This document shows positions 32,586 through 41,930 of a stretch of DNA of 64,000 nucleotides, one piece after another. Source of the stretch: Rikenellaceae bacterium (GTDB taxonomy: Bacteria > Bacteroidota > Bacteroidia > Bacteroidales > Rikenellaceae); the NCBI GenBank assembly GCA_015060105.1, contig SUZD01000003.1:1-64000 (forward strand), written 5' to 3'. Position 1 is the stretch's first letter. Each line of letters starts with the position of its first letter. Position numbers and translations under genes: made by a program. Under the pieces are notes generated by a model. That model did not search any database. It was not told the DNA's origin and saw nothing but the letters and a program-made list of their open reading frames with translations.

Positions 32586-34547
32586 ATGAAACGAATATTA
32601 TTGCTTTGTGCTCTGGTGCTTGGTGCTTTGGGAGTGCAGGCCCAATCTCTCTCGGAGTTGGTGCGTAGGGCCGAGGCGCTTGGAGGCGATTTTGTGAAAG
32701 CACCTGCTACCTGCCTGCTGGATAAAACCTCGGTGGAGGTGTCCGATGCCGGTTCGGGTAAGTTCTTTATCAACAAAATTATCCGTATCAATAACGATAA
32801 GGGTGCGATGGCCAATCGTGTTGTCAAATACGACTACGACCCGCTTACCGCTTTTGCCGAGTTTACATCGGTTGAGGTCTATTGTGCCGATGGCTCTGTT
32901 CGCAAGATTGATGTCTCGACAGCGGTTGATTATGCGGCCCCTGCCCGCCAAATATATTGGGGCGCTCGTCAGATTATGATTGAGGTTGGTCGCTTGTCGA
33001 AGGGCGATGTTCTCGCGTACCAAATCGCAAAAAAGGGTTTTACTTATGCACTGCTCACTACGGGCGAGATGACCGACGACGAGGAGCGTTTCATTCCGCC
33101 AATGCGTGGCCAATTCTATGATATAGTGCCGTTCTGGGTTAGCGAGCCTACCGTGTGCAAGCAGTATTCGGTGAGCGTTCCTGCCGACAAACCGGTACAA
33201 TATGAGTTCTATCAAGGTGCTTGCCGTTCGTCAATTCGTATGGCCGATGGCCGCAAGGTGTTGAGCTTCGAGATGCAGGACGTGCAGCCCATAGCCAAAG
33301 AGAGCTATATGGTTGATTTGTACGATGCGGCTCCCAAGTTGATGTTGTCTTCGACTCCCGAATGGAAGGATAAATCGTTGTGGTTCTATGGCGTGAATGA
33401 GGACTTTGGTAGCTTCGAGCCCTATGAGCCCGCACAAAAAATGGTCGATAAAATCATCAAAGGTGCCAAAGACGATATGGAGAAGATTTCGCGCCTTACA
33501 CACTGGGTTGCCGACAATATTCGCTATTCGGGTATCTCGATGGGTAAGGGCGAGGGCTATACTCTGCACCCTACCAAGATGAATTGGGACGACCGCTGTG
33601 GCGTATGTAAAGATAAGGCTGCAATTCTGATTTCGATGTTGCGTATGGCAGGCTTCGAGGCCTATCCCGCAATGACAATGGCCGGCTCGCGTATCGAGAG
33701 TATCCCTGCCGACCACTTCAACCACTGCGTTACGGTTGTCAAGTTGGCCGACGGAACATATATGCCGTTGGACCCGACTTGGGTACCTTATAGCCGTGAG
33801 TTGTGGTCGAGCGCCGAGCAACAACAAAACTATCTGCCCGGTATTCCCGAGGGTAGTGACCTCTGCCTGACACCCGTTTCGGCCCCCGTAAACCACTTCT
33901 TCCGTGTCAATATCAAGAGCACTATTGACGAGAAAGGTACCCTCCGAGGCGAACTTACCGTTAGTGCCGATGGTCAATCCGACCGCGCTGTACGCTCGCC
34001 TTTTACCACAGGTTTGAAGAGCCAAATCCGCAACCGCTTGGAGAGCGAACTGCTTAAAGTGTCGCCCAATGCGCGTCTGCTGAAATATACCAACCTCAAA
34101 GAGCCCTATGCTTACGAGAAGGGTCCCGTGTCGATTACGATGACATTCGAGATTCCCGACTATGCCGTTGTGGGTGGTGGCGTCATCATCTGCAAACCGA
34201 TGTCGATGAGTAACCTCTACTCGCAAGTGCGCACCTATAACCGTTTCAATCCGTCGCAAAAGGAGCGCAAATATGGCTTCAAAGATGCCTGCTCGCGTCT
34301 TGTCGAACTGACCGAAACAATCACAGCCCCCAAAGGCTATGTGTTGCAAAGCGGTACTATCGAGGGCGAATCGAAAGGCGAGGCTGCAAGTTGTACCATG
34401 AGTATCGTAGCCAATGGCTCGTCGGCAGTCTTGAATAATACTTTGTCGATGGAGAAACGCGTCTATGAAGCGGAGGATTGGGAGGACGTGCGTCAAGCAA
34501 TCCGCACCCACCGCTCGGCAGAACAGAATTTGATATTTGTAAAATAG
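32586..34547 (+). CDS. DUF3857/transglutaminase-like exported protein, catalytic triad intact
   Basis: A 653-residue protein with a signal peptide (about 1-20, ending VQAQS), an N-terminal DUF3857 domain (about 40-240), a transglutaminase-like core and a C-terminal DUF2569/DUF3858-type beta region. The papain-like triad is present: Cys341 in RCGVCKDKA, His380 in DHFNHCVTV and the Asp in MPLDPTW. Such proteins are periplasmic or outer-surface in Bacteroidota; peptidase or cross-linking activity is possible. Adjacent to a related gene that lacks the triad. Confidence 0.85.
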   Translation: MKRILLLCALVLGALGVQAQSLSELVRRAEALGGDFVKAPATCLLDKTSVEVSDAGSGKFFINKIIRINNDKGAMANRVVKYDYDPLTAFAEFTSVEVYCADGSVRKIDVSTAVDYAAPARQIYWGARQIMIEVGRLSKGDVLAYQIAKKGFTYALLTTGEMTDDEERFIPPMRGQFYDIVPFWVSEPTVCKQYSVSVPADKPVQYEFYQGACRSSIRMADGRKVLSFEMQDVQPIAKESYMVDLYDAAPKLMLSSTPEWKDKSLWFYGVNEDFGSFEPYEPAQKMVDKIIKGAKDDMEKISRLTHWVADNIRYSGISMGKGEGYTLHPTKMNWDDRCGVCKDKAAILISMLRMAGFEAYPAMTMAGSRIESIPADHFNHCVTVVKLADGTYMPLDPTWVPYSRELWSSAEQQQNYLPGIPEGSDLCLTPVSAPVNHFFRVNIKSTIDEKGTLRGELTVSADGQSDRAVRSPFTTGLKSQIRNRLESELLKVSPNARLLKYTNLKEPYAYEKGPVSITMTFEIPDYAVVGGGVIICKPMSMSNLYSQVRTYNRFNPSQKERKYGFKDACSRLVELTETITAPKGYVLQSGTIEGESKGEAASCTMSIVANGSSAVLNNTLSMEKRVYEAEDWEDVRQAIRTHRSAEQNLIFVK

Positions 34548-34557
34548 TATGCCCGAT

Positions 34558-36168
34558 ATGAAAAAGATATTTGTTTTGATGGCCCTCGTAGCGGGCATTG
34601 TTGGTAGCGTTTCGGCTCAACCCTCCGAAGCCACCTATAACTATCTGGATAAGACCTATACACTTGCCGAGGACGGCTCGTTGGAGTTGCGTGTTCGCAG
34701 TAGTCTGACCTATAACACCCAATCGTCGTTCTTCTCGATGTTTGGCGAAACCTTCATTGAGTATAATCCCGAGTACCAAACTCTGACTATCAACGAGAGT
34801 TATACCCGTCAGGCAGATGGCTCGATAACCAAGTCGCCCACCAACGCTTTTAATGAGGTGTTGCCCCGTAGCGCAGCCAATGCTCCTGCCTATAACCACC
34901 TCCGCGAGATGGTTGTAACACATGTCGGTATGGAGCGTGGCGCAACAGCTTATCTCGACTATACTATCCGCACCTCGGCCGAGATGTTGGGTGGCGAGTT
35001 GGACTTCACCGAGGTTGTTCCGAAATATGCTTGCGATATCCGCAAAAGTACCATTACCGTCGTTCTGCCCAAAGGTAAAACTTTGCGTGCAGCGGTTGTT
35101 GAGGCTGGCGGTAAAGTTCGCACACAAGAGATTAAGGGTCGTTATACCTGGACTTTCAACAACGTAAAACCCTTCTTCCGCGAGCAGTATGCACCCGCAG
35201 AGGTGGGTAAAACCCGCATCTATGCAACCACATTACCCTCGACCGATGCAGTTGTAGGTAGCCTCTACTATGGTACCCGCGATATTCTTCGTATGCCTGC
35301 CGAGCGTATGGCTGGCAAGGAGAGCTTCGACGATAAGGTAAACGCTATTGGCGACTATGTTGGCGAAATGGTGGCCGAAATTCCTATTGCACCGGCACTT
35401 ACGGGTTACCGCCACGCACAAGAGCGTAGCGTCGATGAGCGTTGCTATGGCTCGGCTCTCGATAAGGCGTTCCTGCTCCACAAGTTGTTGCTGTGTGAGG
35501 GCGTCGAGAGCGATATAGAGTTGATGTACCCGGCAGATTGCCCGCTGTATAACCTTTCGGGATATGTGGCAGTTGTGGTTAAGGCTATGAATGGCGACCA
35601 ACAATGCTGGCTCAATCACAATGGCGCACGCTATACCCCGGCGACCAAAGCCGACCGCTATACATTGTTGTCGATTATTATGGGCAAAACCGAAGAGGTG
35701 GAACACACCGCCGATTGCGCCGAGAATAACATAGCAATCACCCTCAATGATACAAAGGCAACTATCGTAACCAATGGTGGCGCGAGCCGCGAGGCCTATG
35801 TGGCAAGTCGTGATGGAGCAACGGGCGTGCGTAAAATCACTATTCCCTACAATGACCCGACAACCCGCATTTCGACACTCAACACCTCTCGCAATGAGCC
35901 TTTCGAGTTGTATAATACTATCAATCGCAGCGAGGTGTTTACCGTAACGCTCGACGAGGGAGCCTTCCTTACCGCTCCGCGTAGCGTGAAGGTGCGCAAT
36001 GCTCTTGGCGAGGCGTCGTGGTCGGTGGCTATCGACGGCAAGGTTGCGACCATTACCCGTACGCTCAAAGTTAATCGCAGTGTTGTTTCGGCTTCGGAGT
36101 GGGGCGCATTGCGAGAACTGCTGATTGTCCGCCAAAATCCCGCATCGCTGTCACTCTTGGCTCGATAG
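34558..36168 (+). CDS. DUF3857 protein with degenerate transglutaminase domain
   Basis: A 536-residue exported protein (signal peptide KKIFVLMALVAGIVGSVSAQ). The N-terminal DUF3857 domain matches its upstream neighbour. In the transglutaminase region the catalytic positions are changed: where the neighbour has CKDKA this protein has ALDKA (Cys to Ala), and neither the conserved His nor the LDPTW Asp motif is found. It is probably a non-catalytic partner. The ATG at 34558 gives the better signal peptide; one at 34549 is in frame too. It starts 10 bases after its neighbour's stop; the two share the promoter at 32551. Confidence 0.8.
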   Translation: MKKIFVLMALVAGIVGSVSAQPSEATYNYLDKTYTLAEDGSLELRVRSSLTYNTQSSFFSMFGETFIEYNPEYQTLTINESYTRQADGSITKSPTNAFNEVLPRSAANAPAYNHLREMVVTHVGMERGATAYLDYTIRTSAEMLGGELDFTEVVPKYACDIRKSTITVVLPKGKTLRAAVVEAGGKVRTQEIKGRYTWTFNNVKPFFREQYAPAEVGKTRIYATTLPSTDAVVGSLYYGTRDILRMPAERMAGKESFDDKVNAIGDYVGEMVAEIPIAPALTGYRHAQERSVDERCYGSALDKAFLLHKLLLCEGVESDIELMYPADCPLYNLSGYVAVVVKAMNGDQQCWLNHNGARYTPATKADRYTLLSIIMGKTEEVEHTADCAENNIAITLNDTKATIVTNGGASREAYVASRDGATGVRKITIPYNDPTTRISTLNTSRNEPFELYNTINRSEVFTVTLDEGAFLTAPRSVKVRNALGEASWSVAIDGKVATITRTLKVNRSVVSASEWGALRELLIVRQNPASLSLLAR

Positions 36169-36194
36169 CGCAAAACGGATAAAGAAATTTTTAT

Positions 36195-36229
36195 AACGGG
36201 TTGTCCAAAATTGTGTTGGATAACCCGTT
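36195..36229 (+). terminator. Terminator after the DUF3857 pair
   Basis: A 12-bp stem, AACGGGTTGTCC (36195-36206) with GGATAACCCGTT (36218-36229), one G-T wobble, followed by a modest T-rich run. Confidence 0.7.
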
Positions 36230-36233
36230 TCTC

Positions 36234-36263
36234 TTGTATATCACGATAAAATGTGTATATTTG
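36234..36263 (+). promoter_or_regulatory. Promoter of the CPA2-type antiporter
   Basis: TTG (36234-36236), 19 bases, TATATTTG (36256-36263). Confidence 0.7.
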
Positions 36264-36312
36264 CCATTGATATAGATTTATTAACCGTTTAATCCCTTAA
36301 TAAACCTACCCG

Positions 36313-37482
36313 ATGAAGAAAATCGTTCTTTTCTCCATTTTTCTGATTCTCGGACTGGTCTGCTCGCAGACTCTTCCTTCGTTGCTCGACGGCTACGATA
36401 CACTGAAACCCGGGTTTGACATTCTGCTTTACATCTGTTTGGCCTACATTATGATAAATGTCGGCCGCGAATTTGAACTCGACAAAAGCCGTTGGCGTTC
36501 CTATACCGCCGACTATTTTATAGCAATGGCAACTGCGGCGGCTCCTTGGTTGTTGATATGTTTCTACTACATTTGGCTGTTGCCCGACGGCTCGTTTGGT
36601 AATTGGGCGGCGTGGAAAGAGACACTTCTGTTGAGCCGATTTGCCGCTCCGACTTCGGCAGGTATCCTCTTTACAATGTTGGCCGGTGCGGGTCTTAAAC
36701 ACACTTGGGTCTATGGTAAGACGCGAGTGTTGGCAATCTTTGACGACCTCGACACCATACTGCTGATGATTCCGTTGCAAATCTTTATGATTGGTATGAA
36801 ATGGCAGTTGGGCGTGGTTGTGCTTATCATCTTCCTCTGCTTGTGGATTGGCTGGAAGTATCTTAACCGCTTCAATATGCCGCAGTCGTGGAGCTCAATT
36901 TTGGGCTATTCGGTCATCTTGGTATTTGCGTTCCAAGGGCTTTATGTGCTCTCGAAATCGCTGTTCGGAACCGATGCTGCAATTCATATCGAGGTGCTGT
37001 TGCCCGCTTTTGTGCTGGGTATGATTATCAAACCCAATCACACCGAAAGTCGCATCGAAGAGAGTGTTTCGACCACCATATCCTATCTGTTTATGTTCCT
37101 TGTCGGAATGAGCGCACCGCTGTTTGTGGGTGTCGATTTTGCAAGCGAGACGGGTGGCAGTGTCATTGCTTCGGTTGGAACAATGGGTTGGGGCGAGATA
37201 GCAATGCACGTCGGTGTTGTGACCTTGCTCTCCAATATCGGTAAGATGGTGCCGATGCTGTTTTATCGTGACCGCTCGCTTATCGAACGCTTGGCGTTGA
37301 GTATCGGAATGTTTACCCGAGGCGAGGTCGGTGCAGGCATTATCTTTGTGTCGATAGGCTATGGCTTGGGTGGCCCGCTGTTGGCAATATCACTGCTGTC
37401 GCTGCTGTTGAATCTGATTTTGACAGGTATATTTGTGGTGATTGTCAAATGGCTTGTGAGCCGAAATCTCAATGAAGCGTAA
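36313..37482 (+). CDS. CPA2-type cation:proton antiporter
   Basis: A 389-residue membrane protein with 11-13 hydrophobic helices. The motif FDDLDTILLMIPLQ carries the paired acidic residues typical of the CPA2/NapA ion site, and LSRFAAPTSAGILFTML fits a neighbouring unwound helix. No cytoplasmic TrkA-N domain follows, so it is the short type. Likely Na+/H+ or K+/H+ exchange for pH or ion balance. Single gene with its own promoter and terminator. Confidence 0.82.
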   Translation: MKKIVLFSIFLILGLVCSQTLPSLLDGYDTLKPGFDILLYICLAYIMINVGREFELDKSRWRSYTADYFIAMATAAAPWLLICFYYIWLLPDGSFGNWAAWKETLLLSRFAAPTSAGILFTMLAGAGLKHTWVYGKTRVLAIFDDLDTILLMIPLQIFMIGMKWQLGVVVLIIFLCLWIGWKYLNRFNMPQSWSSILGYSVILVFAFQGLYVLSKSLFGTDAAIHIEVLLPAFVLGMIIKPNHTESRIEESVSTTISYLFMFLVGMSAPLFVGVDFASETGGSVIASVGTMGWGEIAMHVGVVTLLSNIGKMVPMLFYRDRSLIERLALSIGMFTRGEVGAGIIFVSIGYGLGGPLLAISLLSLLLNLILTGIFVVIVKWLVSRNLNEA

Positions 37483-37519
37483 CTCTCCGAGAGATTACAA
37501 TACAGCATCAAATAAAAAA

Positions 37520-37546
37520 GGGCGTCAAAATTTGACACCCTTTTTT
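37520..37546. terminator. Terminator after the antiporter gene (also downstream of tRNA-Gln)
   Basis: GGGcGTCAAA/TTTGACaCCC stem with one mismatch, followed by T6 and preceded by A6. It serves the plus-strand gene and possibly the convergent tRNA-Gln. Confidence 0.75.
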
Positions 37547-37547
37547 G

Positions 37548-37618
37548 TTGAGCTACCTGGACTCGAACCAAGAAAAACAGATCCAGAGACTGTTGTGTTA
37601 CCATTACACCATAGCTCA
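37548..37618 (-). tRNA. tRNA-Gln (anticodon CTG)
   Basis: On the minus strand: acceptor TGAGCTA/TAGCTCA, D-arm GTGTAATGGTAACAC, anticodon loop CTCTGGA giving CTG, T-arm GGTTCGAGTCC. The last anticodon-stem pair is a T-T mismatch. Confidence 0.85.
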
Positions 37619-37628
37619 ATTCGATGGA

Positions 37629-37660
37629 CAAAATTATGCTTTATTTTTGGAGAGTGCAAG
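37629..37660 (-). promoter_or_regulatory. Promoter of tRNA-Gln
   Basis: On the minus strand a TTG about 20 bases upstream of TAATTTTG (plus coordinates 37629-37636). Divergent from the NupG-type gene promoter. Confidence 0.6.
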
Positions 37661-37678
37661 AATTTGACAAAAAAAATA

Positions 37679-37686
37679 TAAATTTG
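37679..37686 (+). promoter_or_regulatory. Promoter -7 box of the NupG-type transporter
   Basis: TAAATTTG, 31 bases before the ATG at 37718. Confidence 0.5.
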
Positions 37687-37717
37687 TACTACAAAAAAAG
37701 AAATCATCAATAACGCT

Positions 37718-38944
37718 ATGAATACAAAAATCAGACTTATCGTAATGAACTTCCTGCAATACGCAGTTTGGGGTTCGTGGCTAATCTCGTTGGGCGCATA
37801 TTTGGGCGGAACACTTCGCTTTGCCGGTGGCGAGATTGGTAGTTTCTTTGCGACAATGGGTATCGCATCGCTGTTTATGCCCGCCATTATGGGTGTCGTT
37901 GCGGACCGTTGGATTCCCGCACAACGCCTGTTGGGCTTGTCGCATCTGGTGGCTGCGGCCTTTATGATTGCAGCATCGTTCCAGACAACCTATGCAACAC
38001 TCTATCCGTTGGTGCTGTGTAGTGTGATGTTCTATATGCCGACCATCGCATTGTCGAATACCGTTGCCTATAATGCGCTCAATAAAGCGGGCCTCGATAC
38101 CGTCAAAGCCTTTCCTCCGATTCGTGTGTGGGGTACTGTCGGCTTTATTGCAGCGATGTGGACCGTCGATTTGACAGGGTGGGGCGTAAGTTCGTCGCAA
38201 CTGCTCTTCTCAGCGGCATTGGGCGTGATTTTGGGTGTCTATTCGTTTACACTTCCTTCGTGCGAGGTTAATCGCAATGTCGAGAGCAAATCGTGGATTG
38301 ATACCCTCGGCTTGCGTGCGTTTACTCTGTTCAAGGAGCGCAAAATGGCAATCTTCTTTATCTTCTCGATGATGCTCGGTATGTCGTTGCAGATTACCAA
38401 TGCCTTTGCCGATGGCTATATCAAAGGCTTTGGAGATGTGGCAACACATGGCACACAATATCTCGATACTTTCGGCGTGCAACACTCGACAATGTTGATT
38501 TCGCTCTCGCAAATCTCCGAAACACTCTGTATCCTGCTTATCCCATTCTGCTTGCGCCGATTCGGAATCAAGAATGTGATGCTGATTTCGATGTTCGCGT
38601 GGGTGCTTCGCTTCGGACTGTTGGGCGCAGGTGACCCGGGTGCAGGCGTATGGATGTTCATCTTGTCGATGATTGTCTATGGCGTGGCTTTCGACTTCTT
38701 CAATATCTCGGGCTCGCTCTATGTCGATAAGGAGACCGCACCCGAAATCCGCGCAAGTGCACAAGGCGTGTTTATGATTATGACCAATGGCTTCGGAGCA
38801 TTTATCGGCTCGTATGCTGCTGGCTGGGTTGTCGATGCTTATGGCAGGCCTAACTCGTGGTATATCTTCGCCGGCTATGCGTTGGTGGTGGCTGTTCTGT
38901 TTGCACTCGTTTTCCGCTACAAACATAATCCCAAAGAGGCATAA
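37718..38944 (+). CDS. NupG-type nucleoside:H+ symporter (MFS)
   Basis: A 408-residue MFS protein with 12 predicted helices. The start KIRLIVMNFLQYAVWGSWLI and the segments MGVVADRWIPAQ and FPPIRVWGTVGFI match the NupG/XapB nucleoside symporter family. Together with the 5'-nucleotidase lipoprotein (28.2 kb) and nucleoside kinase (26.5 kb), it completes a nucleoside salvage route at unlinked sites in the window. The next gene begins 20 bases later and may share the transcript. Confidence 0.88.
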   Translation: MNTKIRLIVMNFLQYAVWGSWLISLGAYLGGTLRFAGGEIGSFFATMGIASLFMPAIMGVVADRWIPAQRLLGLSHLVAAAFMIAASFQTTYATLYPLVLCSVMFYMPTIALSNTVAYNALNKAGLDTVKAFPPIRVWGTVGFIAAMWTVDLTGWGVSSSQLLFSAALGVILGVYSFTLPSCEVNRNVESKSWIDTLGLRAFTLFKERKMAIFFIFSMMLGMSLQITNAFADGYIKGFGDVATHGTQYLDTFGVQHSTMLISLSQISETLCILLIPFCLRRFGIKNVMLISMFAWVLRFGLLGAGDPGAGVWMFILSMIVYGVAFDFFNISGSLYVDKETAPEIRASAQGVFMIMTNGFGAFIGSYAAGWVVDAYGRPNSWYIFAGYALVVAVLFALVFRYKHNPKEA

Positions 38945-38964
38945 TATATATACCTTTAAAATAT

Positions 38965-40044
38965 ATGAATAGATTTGCATTTGTCCTGTTTGCCCTTTTG
39001 GTGGCTCTGCCCGTGTCGGCACGACGCCCCAAAGATGTCGCCAATATGCACGATGTCGATTTGGTCTATTATGGCAGCCGCTATCGCTCTATTGCTTGGG
39101 ACGAGGAGTGGGCGCGTACCCACACTACCTATACCGACTCGACAGGACAAATGCACTATCTGTTCGACACCTTCCTGCTGCTCGAACTCCATACCGGAAC
39201 GGGACGCTTCTTCGAGCCGGCTTTCCGACCGACACACCCGCGTAACGAAATAGGTACCACCAAAGCCGATTGGATACAGATTGTCGATACTCTGTTGCAA
39301 GTGCCTACGCGTAATATTGATAACGCACTCGACGAGGCAGCACGCAAGATTGGCCGCCCGAAGTATAAACGCCAAGTGGTGATGTTTATACCCGTGCCAA
39401 CCGAGGGTCAAACAAATTGGGGCGAACTCGATGGCCGAGCACTCGACTTCAATTCGACCGACGACCGCATTGTCGCGTGCAAATGGTTTGTCGATATGGT
39501 GTGCGAACGATTCAAAGAGGAGCGCTATCGCAACCTTTCGCTGGCGGGCTTCTATTGGCTTGCCGAGGATAAGAACTCTGGACTCACAATGCTGCCCACC
39601 ATTACCGACTATGTTCGCTCGCTCGGAATGAAGACAATCTGGATACCTTATTATAATGCGGCCGGTGCAGCCGAGTGGAAGAAGATGGGTTTTGATAGGG
39701 CGTACTATCAACCCAACTACGCCTTCCCGCGACGAGTTGTCTATCGCGAGCGTCTGTACGATGCAGTCAAGTTTGCAAAAGAGCACGATATGTGTATGGA
39801 ACTCGAATATGATATGCACGCCGTTCGCTCGTCAAATCCCGACCCGTTATGCGACGATAGACTCGTTGATTATATGGAGGTGTTCACCGAGACGGGAATG
39901 GCCGAAGGCCCCATTGCCTACTATCAGGACGAAGGCGCACTCTGTGCACTCCAAAACTCGCCGGATAGTGCCGATGTCGCTCTTTATCATCGCTTTGCTC
40001 GTTTTGTCGCGGAGCGCCAACACCGCCTTGCGGAGCGTAAATAG
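38965..40044 (+). CDS. DUF4855 exported protein
   Basis: A 359-residue protein with a signal peptide (about 1-19, ending VSARR). The rest matches the DUF4855 family: DVDLVYYGSRYRSIAWDEEW near the start, FLLLELHTGTGRFFEPAF, LAGFYWLAEDKNSG and LGMKTIWIPYYNAAGAAEWKKMGF, a pattern of a TIM-barrel-like sugar-binding or glycosidase fold. Acidic pairs (GFYWLAED, MELEYDMH) could be active-site residues. Substrate is unknown. Confidence 0.8.
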   Translation: MNRFAFVLFALLVALPVSARRPKDVANMHDVDLVYYGSRYRSIAWDEEWARTHTTYTDSTGQMHYLFDTFLLLELHTGTGRFFEPAFRPTHPRNEIGTTKADWIQIVDTLLQVPTRNIDNALDEAARKIGRPKYKRQVVMFIPVPTEGQTNWGELDGRALDFNSTDDRIVACKWFVDMVCERFKEERYRNLSLAGFYWLAEDKNSGLTMLPTITDYVRSLGMKTIWIPYYNAAGAAEWKKMGFDRAYYQPNYAFPRRVVYRERLYDAVKFAKEHDMCMELEYDMHAVRSSNPDPLCDDRLVDYMEVFTETGMAEGPIAYYQDEGALCALQNSPDSADVALYHRFARFVAERQHRLAERK

Positions 40045-40081
40045 CGGATTTCTTCGATTTTTTGCAAAAAAAAGTAGCCTA

Positions 40082-40104
40082 CTATTTTGTAATCCGCAAA
40101 ATAG
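40082..40104 (+). promoter_or_regulatory. Palindrome resembling the feoAB operator, overlapping a promoter-like site
   Basis: CTATTTTG and CAAAATAG (40082-40089 and 40097-40104) around TAATCCG. It closely matches the feoAB palindrome at 54978-55001 and contains the TTTG (-33) of a promoter-like site whose -7 box TACTTTTG is at 40108-40115 (18-base spacing). Confidence 0.4.
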
Positions 40105-40119
40105 TTGTACTTTTGTGGT

Positions 40120-40159
40120 CGATTTGCGAACTAGATTTTGGTAAGCAAATCGGTAGTTC
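40120..40159 (+). ncRNA. Candidate small RNA or switch downstream of the palindrome promoter
   Basis: Starting at the predicted transcription start: CGATTTGC (40120-40127) can pair with GCAAATCG (40145-40152), and GAACTA (40128-40133) with TAGTTC (40154-40159). The two pairings interleave and are probably exclusive. No open reading frame and no clear terminator follow before tRNA-Thr at 40248. Confidence 0.3.
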
Positions 40160-40198
40160 TTCGACTTATCCGCAAAAATGAAAAAAAATCGGCTGAAA

Positions 40199-40230
40199 TT
40201 TGGCAGATAAAAATAAAGTTTCTATATTTG
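40199..40230 (+). promoter_or_regulatory. Promoter of the tRNA-tuf-rpoBC region
   Basis: TTTG (40199-40202), 20 bases, TATATTTG (40223-40230): an ideal Bacteroidota promoter 17 bases before tRNA-Thr. Confidence 0.85.
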
Positions 40231-40247
40231 CACACCCAAAAGAGATT

Positions 40248-40321
40248 GCCGATGTAGCTCAGTTGGCCAGAGCAGCTGATTTGTAATCAGCTGGTCGGGG
40301 GTTCGAATCCCTCCATCGGCT
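40248..40321 (+). tRNA. tRNA-Thr (anticodon TGT)
   Basis: Acceptor GCCGATG/CATCGGC, anticodon arm GCTGATTTGTAATCAGC with TGT, T-arm GGGGTTCGAATCCC. First gene of the tRNA-tuf operon. Confidence 0.97.
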
Positions 40322-40406
40322 CAAACTACGGTGCAATATAGATTCGGCTCGGCGGACTTGTGATAGCGAGTGTTGTCTGAGTGTTGAGCGCCAAACATAA
40401 GTTTTT

Positions 40407-40489
40407 GGGAGAGTACCAGAGTGGCCAAATGGGACAGACTGTAAATCTGTTGGCGACTGCCTTCGGTGGTTCGAATCCATCCTCTCCCA
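40407..40489 (+). tRNA. tRNA-Tyr (anticodon GTA)
   Basis: Acceptor GGGAGAG/CTCTCCC, anticodon loop CTGTAAA with GTA, and the long variable arm expected for class II tRNA-Tyr. Confidence 0.97.
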
Positions 40490-40523
40490 CATCGATCGGC
40501 CGGTTTTCGGTTCGATCGTTTTT

Positions 40524-40596
40524 GCGGAAGTAGCTCAGTTGATAGAGCATTAGCCTTCCAAGCTAAGGGTCGCGAGTTTGAGCCTCGTCTTCCGCT
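40524..40596 (+). tRNA. tRNA-Gly (anticodon TCC)
   Basis: Acceptor GCGGAAG/CTTCCGC, anticodon loop CTTCCAA giving TCC, T-arm with GAGTTTGAGCCTC. Confidence 0.96.
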
Positions 40597-40700
40597 CTAA
40601 ATCAATTCAACTATGTGGTACAAGAGTTTGTATCACGTAGTTGTTTGTGTGAAAAGATACAGAAGAATTAAAACTTTAATAAATTTAATATTTTTCAACT

Positions 40701-41885
40701 ATGGCAAAAGAGAAATTTGACAGATCGAAGCCGCACGTAAACATTGGTACCATTGGTCACGTTGACCACGGTAAAACCACTTTGACTGCTGCTATCACTA
40801 CTGTTCTTGCAAAGAATGGTCTTTCGGAGCTCCGTTCGTTCGACTCGATCGACAACGCACCCGAGGAGAAAGAGCGTGGTATCACCATCAACACCTCGCA
40901 CGTAGAGTACCAAACAGCTAGCCGTCACTACGCACACGTAGACTGTCCGGGCCACGCCGACTATGTGAAGAACATGGTAACCGGTGCTGCTCAAATGGAC
41001 GGTGCAATCCTCGTAGTTGCTGCTACTGATGGTCCTATGCCTCAAACTAACGAGCACGTACTTCTTGCAAAACAAGTAAACGTTCCCCGTATCGTTGTTT
41101 TCTTGAACAAATGTGATATGGTTGACGATGCAGAGATGCTTGACCTCGTTGAGATGGAGGTTCGTGACCTTCTCGCTAAATACGATTTCGATGAGGATAG
41201 CCCCATCATTCGTGGTTCGGCTCTTGGTGGCTTGAATGGCGAGCCCGTTTGGGAGGAGAAAATCATGGAGTTGATGAACGCAGTTGATGAGTTCATTCCT
41301 ATTCCTCCTCGTGACAACGAGAAACCTTTCTTGATGCCTGTTGAGGACGTATTCTCGATCACTGGTCGTGGTACCGTACTTACTGGTCGTATCGAGACTG
41401 GTGTTATCAAAGTTGGTGACCCTGTTGAGATTATCGGTCTTGAGGAGAAAACTCTTACCTCGACTTGTACCGGTGTTGAGATGTTCCGCAAACTTCTCGA
41501 TTCGGGTGAGGCAGGTGACAACGTAGGTCTGCTCATGCGTGGTATCGATAAGAAAGAGGTTAAACGTGGTATGGTTGTAGCTAAACCCGGTTCGATTACT
41601 CCTCACACTGAGTTCACCGCTGAGGTTTATATCTTGAAGAAAGAAGAGGGTGGTCGTCACACTCCTTTCCACAACAAATACCGTCCTCAATTCTACCTCC
41701 GTACTATGGACGTTACCGGTGAGGTATCGCTTCCCGAGGGTGTAGATATGGTAATGCCTGGTGATAACGTAACCATCAATGTTAAGCTCATCTATCCTGT
41801 AGCTATCAACGAGGGTCTTCGTTTCGCAATCCGTGAGGGTGGCCGTACCGTAGGTGCAGGTCAGGTTACTAAGATCATTCAATAA
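40701..41885 (+). CDS. tuf: Elongation factor Tu
   Basis: A 394-residue GTPase that delivers aminoacyl-tRNA to the ribosome. G1 GHVDHGKT, G3 DCPGHADY and G4 NKCD are all present, followed by domains 2 and 3 with the C-terminal [13 protein letters not shown]. Codon use is strongly biased towards the preferred set, as expected for a highly expressed gene. Preceded by tRNA-Thr, -Tyr and -Gly, like the tufB operons of other bacteria; followed by a hairpin and tRNA-Trp. Confidence 0.99.
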   Translation: MAKEKFDRSKPHVNIGTIGHVDHGKTTLTAAITTVLAKNGLSELRSFDSIDNAPEEKERGITINTSHVEYQTASRHYAHVDCPGHADYVKNMVTGAAQMDGAILVVAATDGPMPQTNEHVLLAKQVNVPRIVVFLNKCDMVDDAEMLDLVEMEVRDLLAKYDFDEDSPIIRGSALGGLNGEPVWEEKIMELMNAVDEFIPIPPRDNEKPFLMPVEDVFSITGRGTVLTGRIETGVIKVGDPVEIIGLEEKTLTSTCTGVEMFRKLLDSGEAGDNVGLLMRGIDKKEVKRGMVVAKPGSITPHTEFTAEVYILKKEEGGRHTPFHNKYRPQFYLRTMDVTGEVSLPEGVDMVMPGDNVTINVKLIYPVAINEGLRFAIREGGRTVGAGQVTKIIQ

Positions 41886-41900
41886 TTTTGGATAACCCCA

Positions 41901-41930
41901 GAGTAGGGTCTGTGTGACCCTACTCATTTT
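41901..41930 (+). terminator. Hairpin after tuf (partial terminator or processing site)
   Basis: Perfect 10-bp stem GAGTAGGGTC/GACCCTACTC with a five-base loop, then ATTTT. The T tract is short and tRNA-Trp begins right after, so it may only attenuate or guide processing. Confidence 0.55.

Noticed and set aside
40120..40159. H-type pseudoknot formed by both pairings at once
   Set aside because: The one-base connector between the second and fourth strands could not span an 8-bp stem, so the pairings are more likely alternatives.
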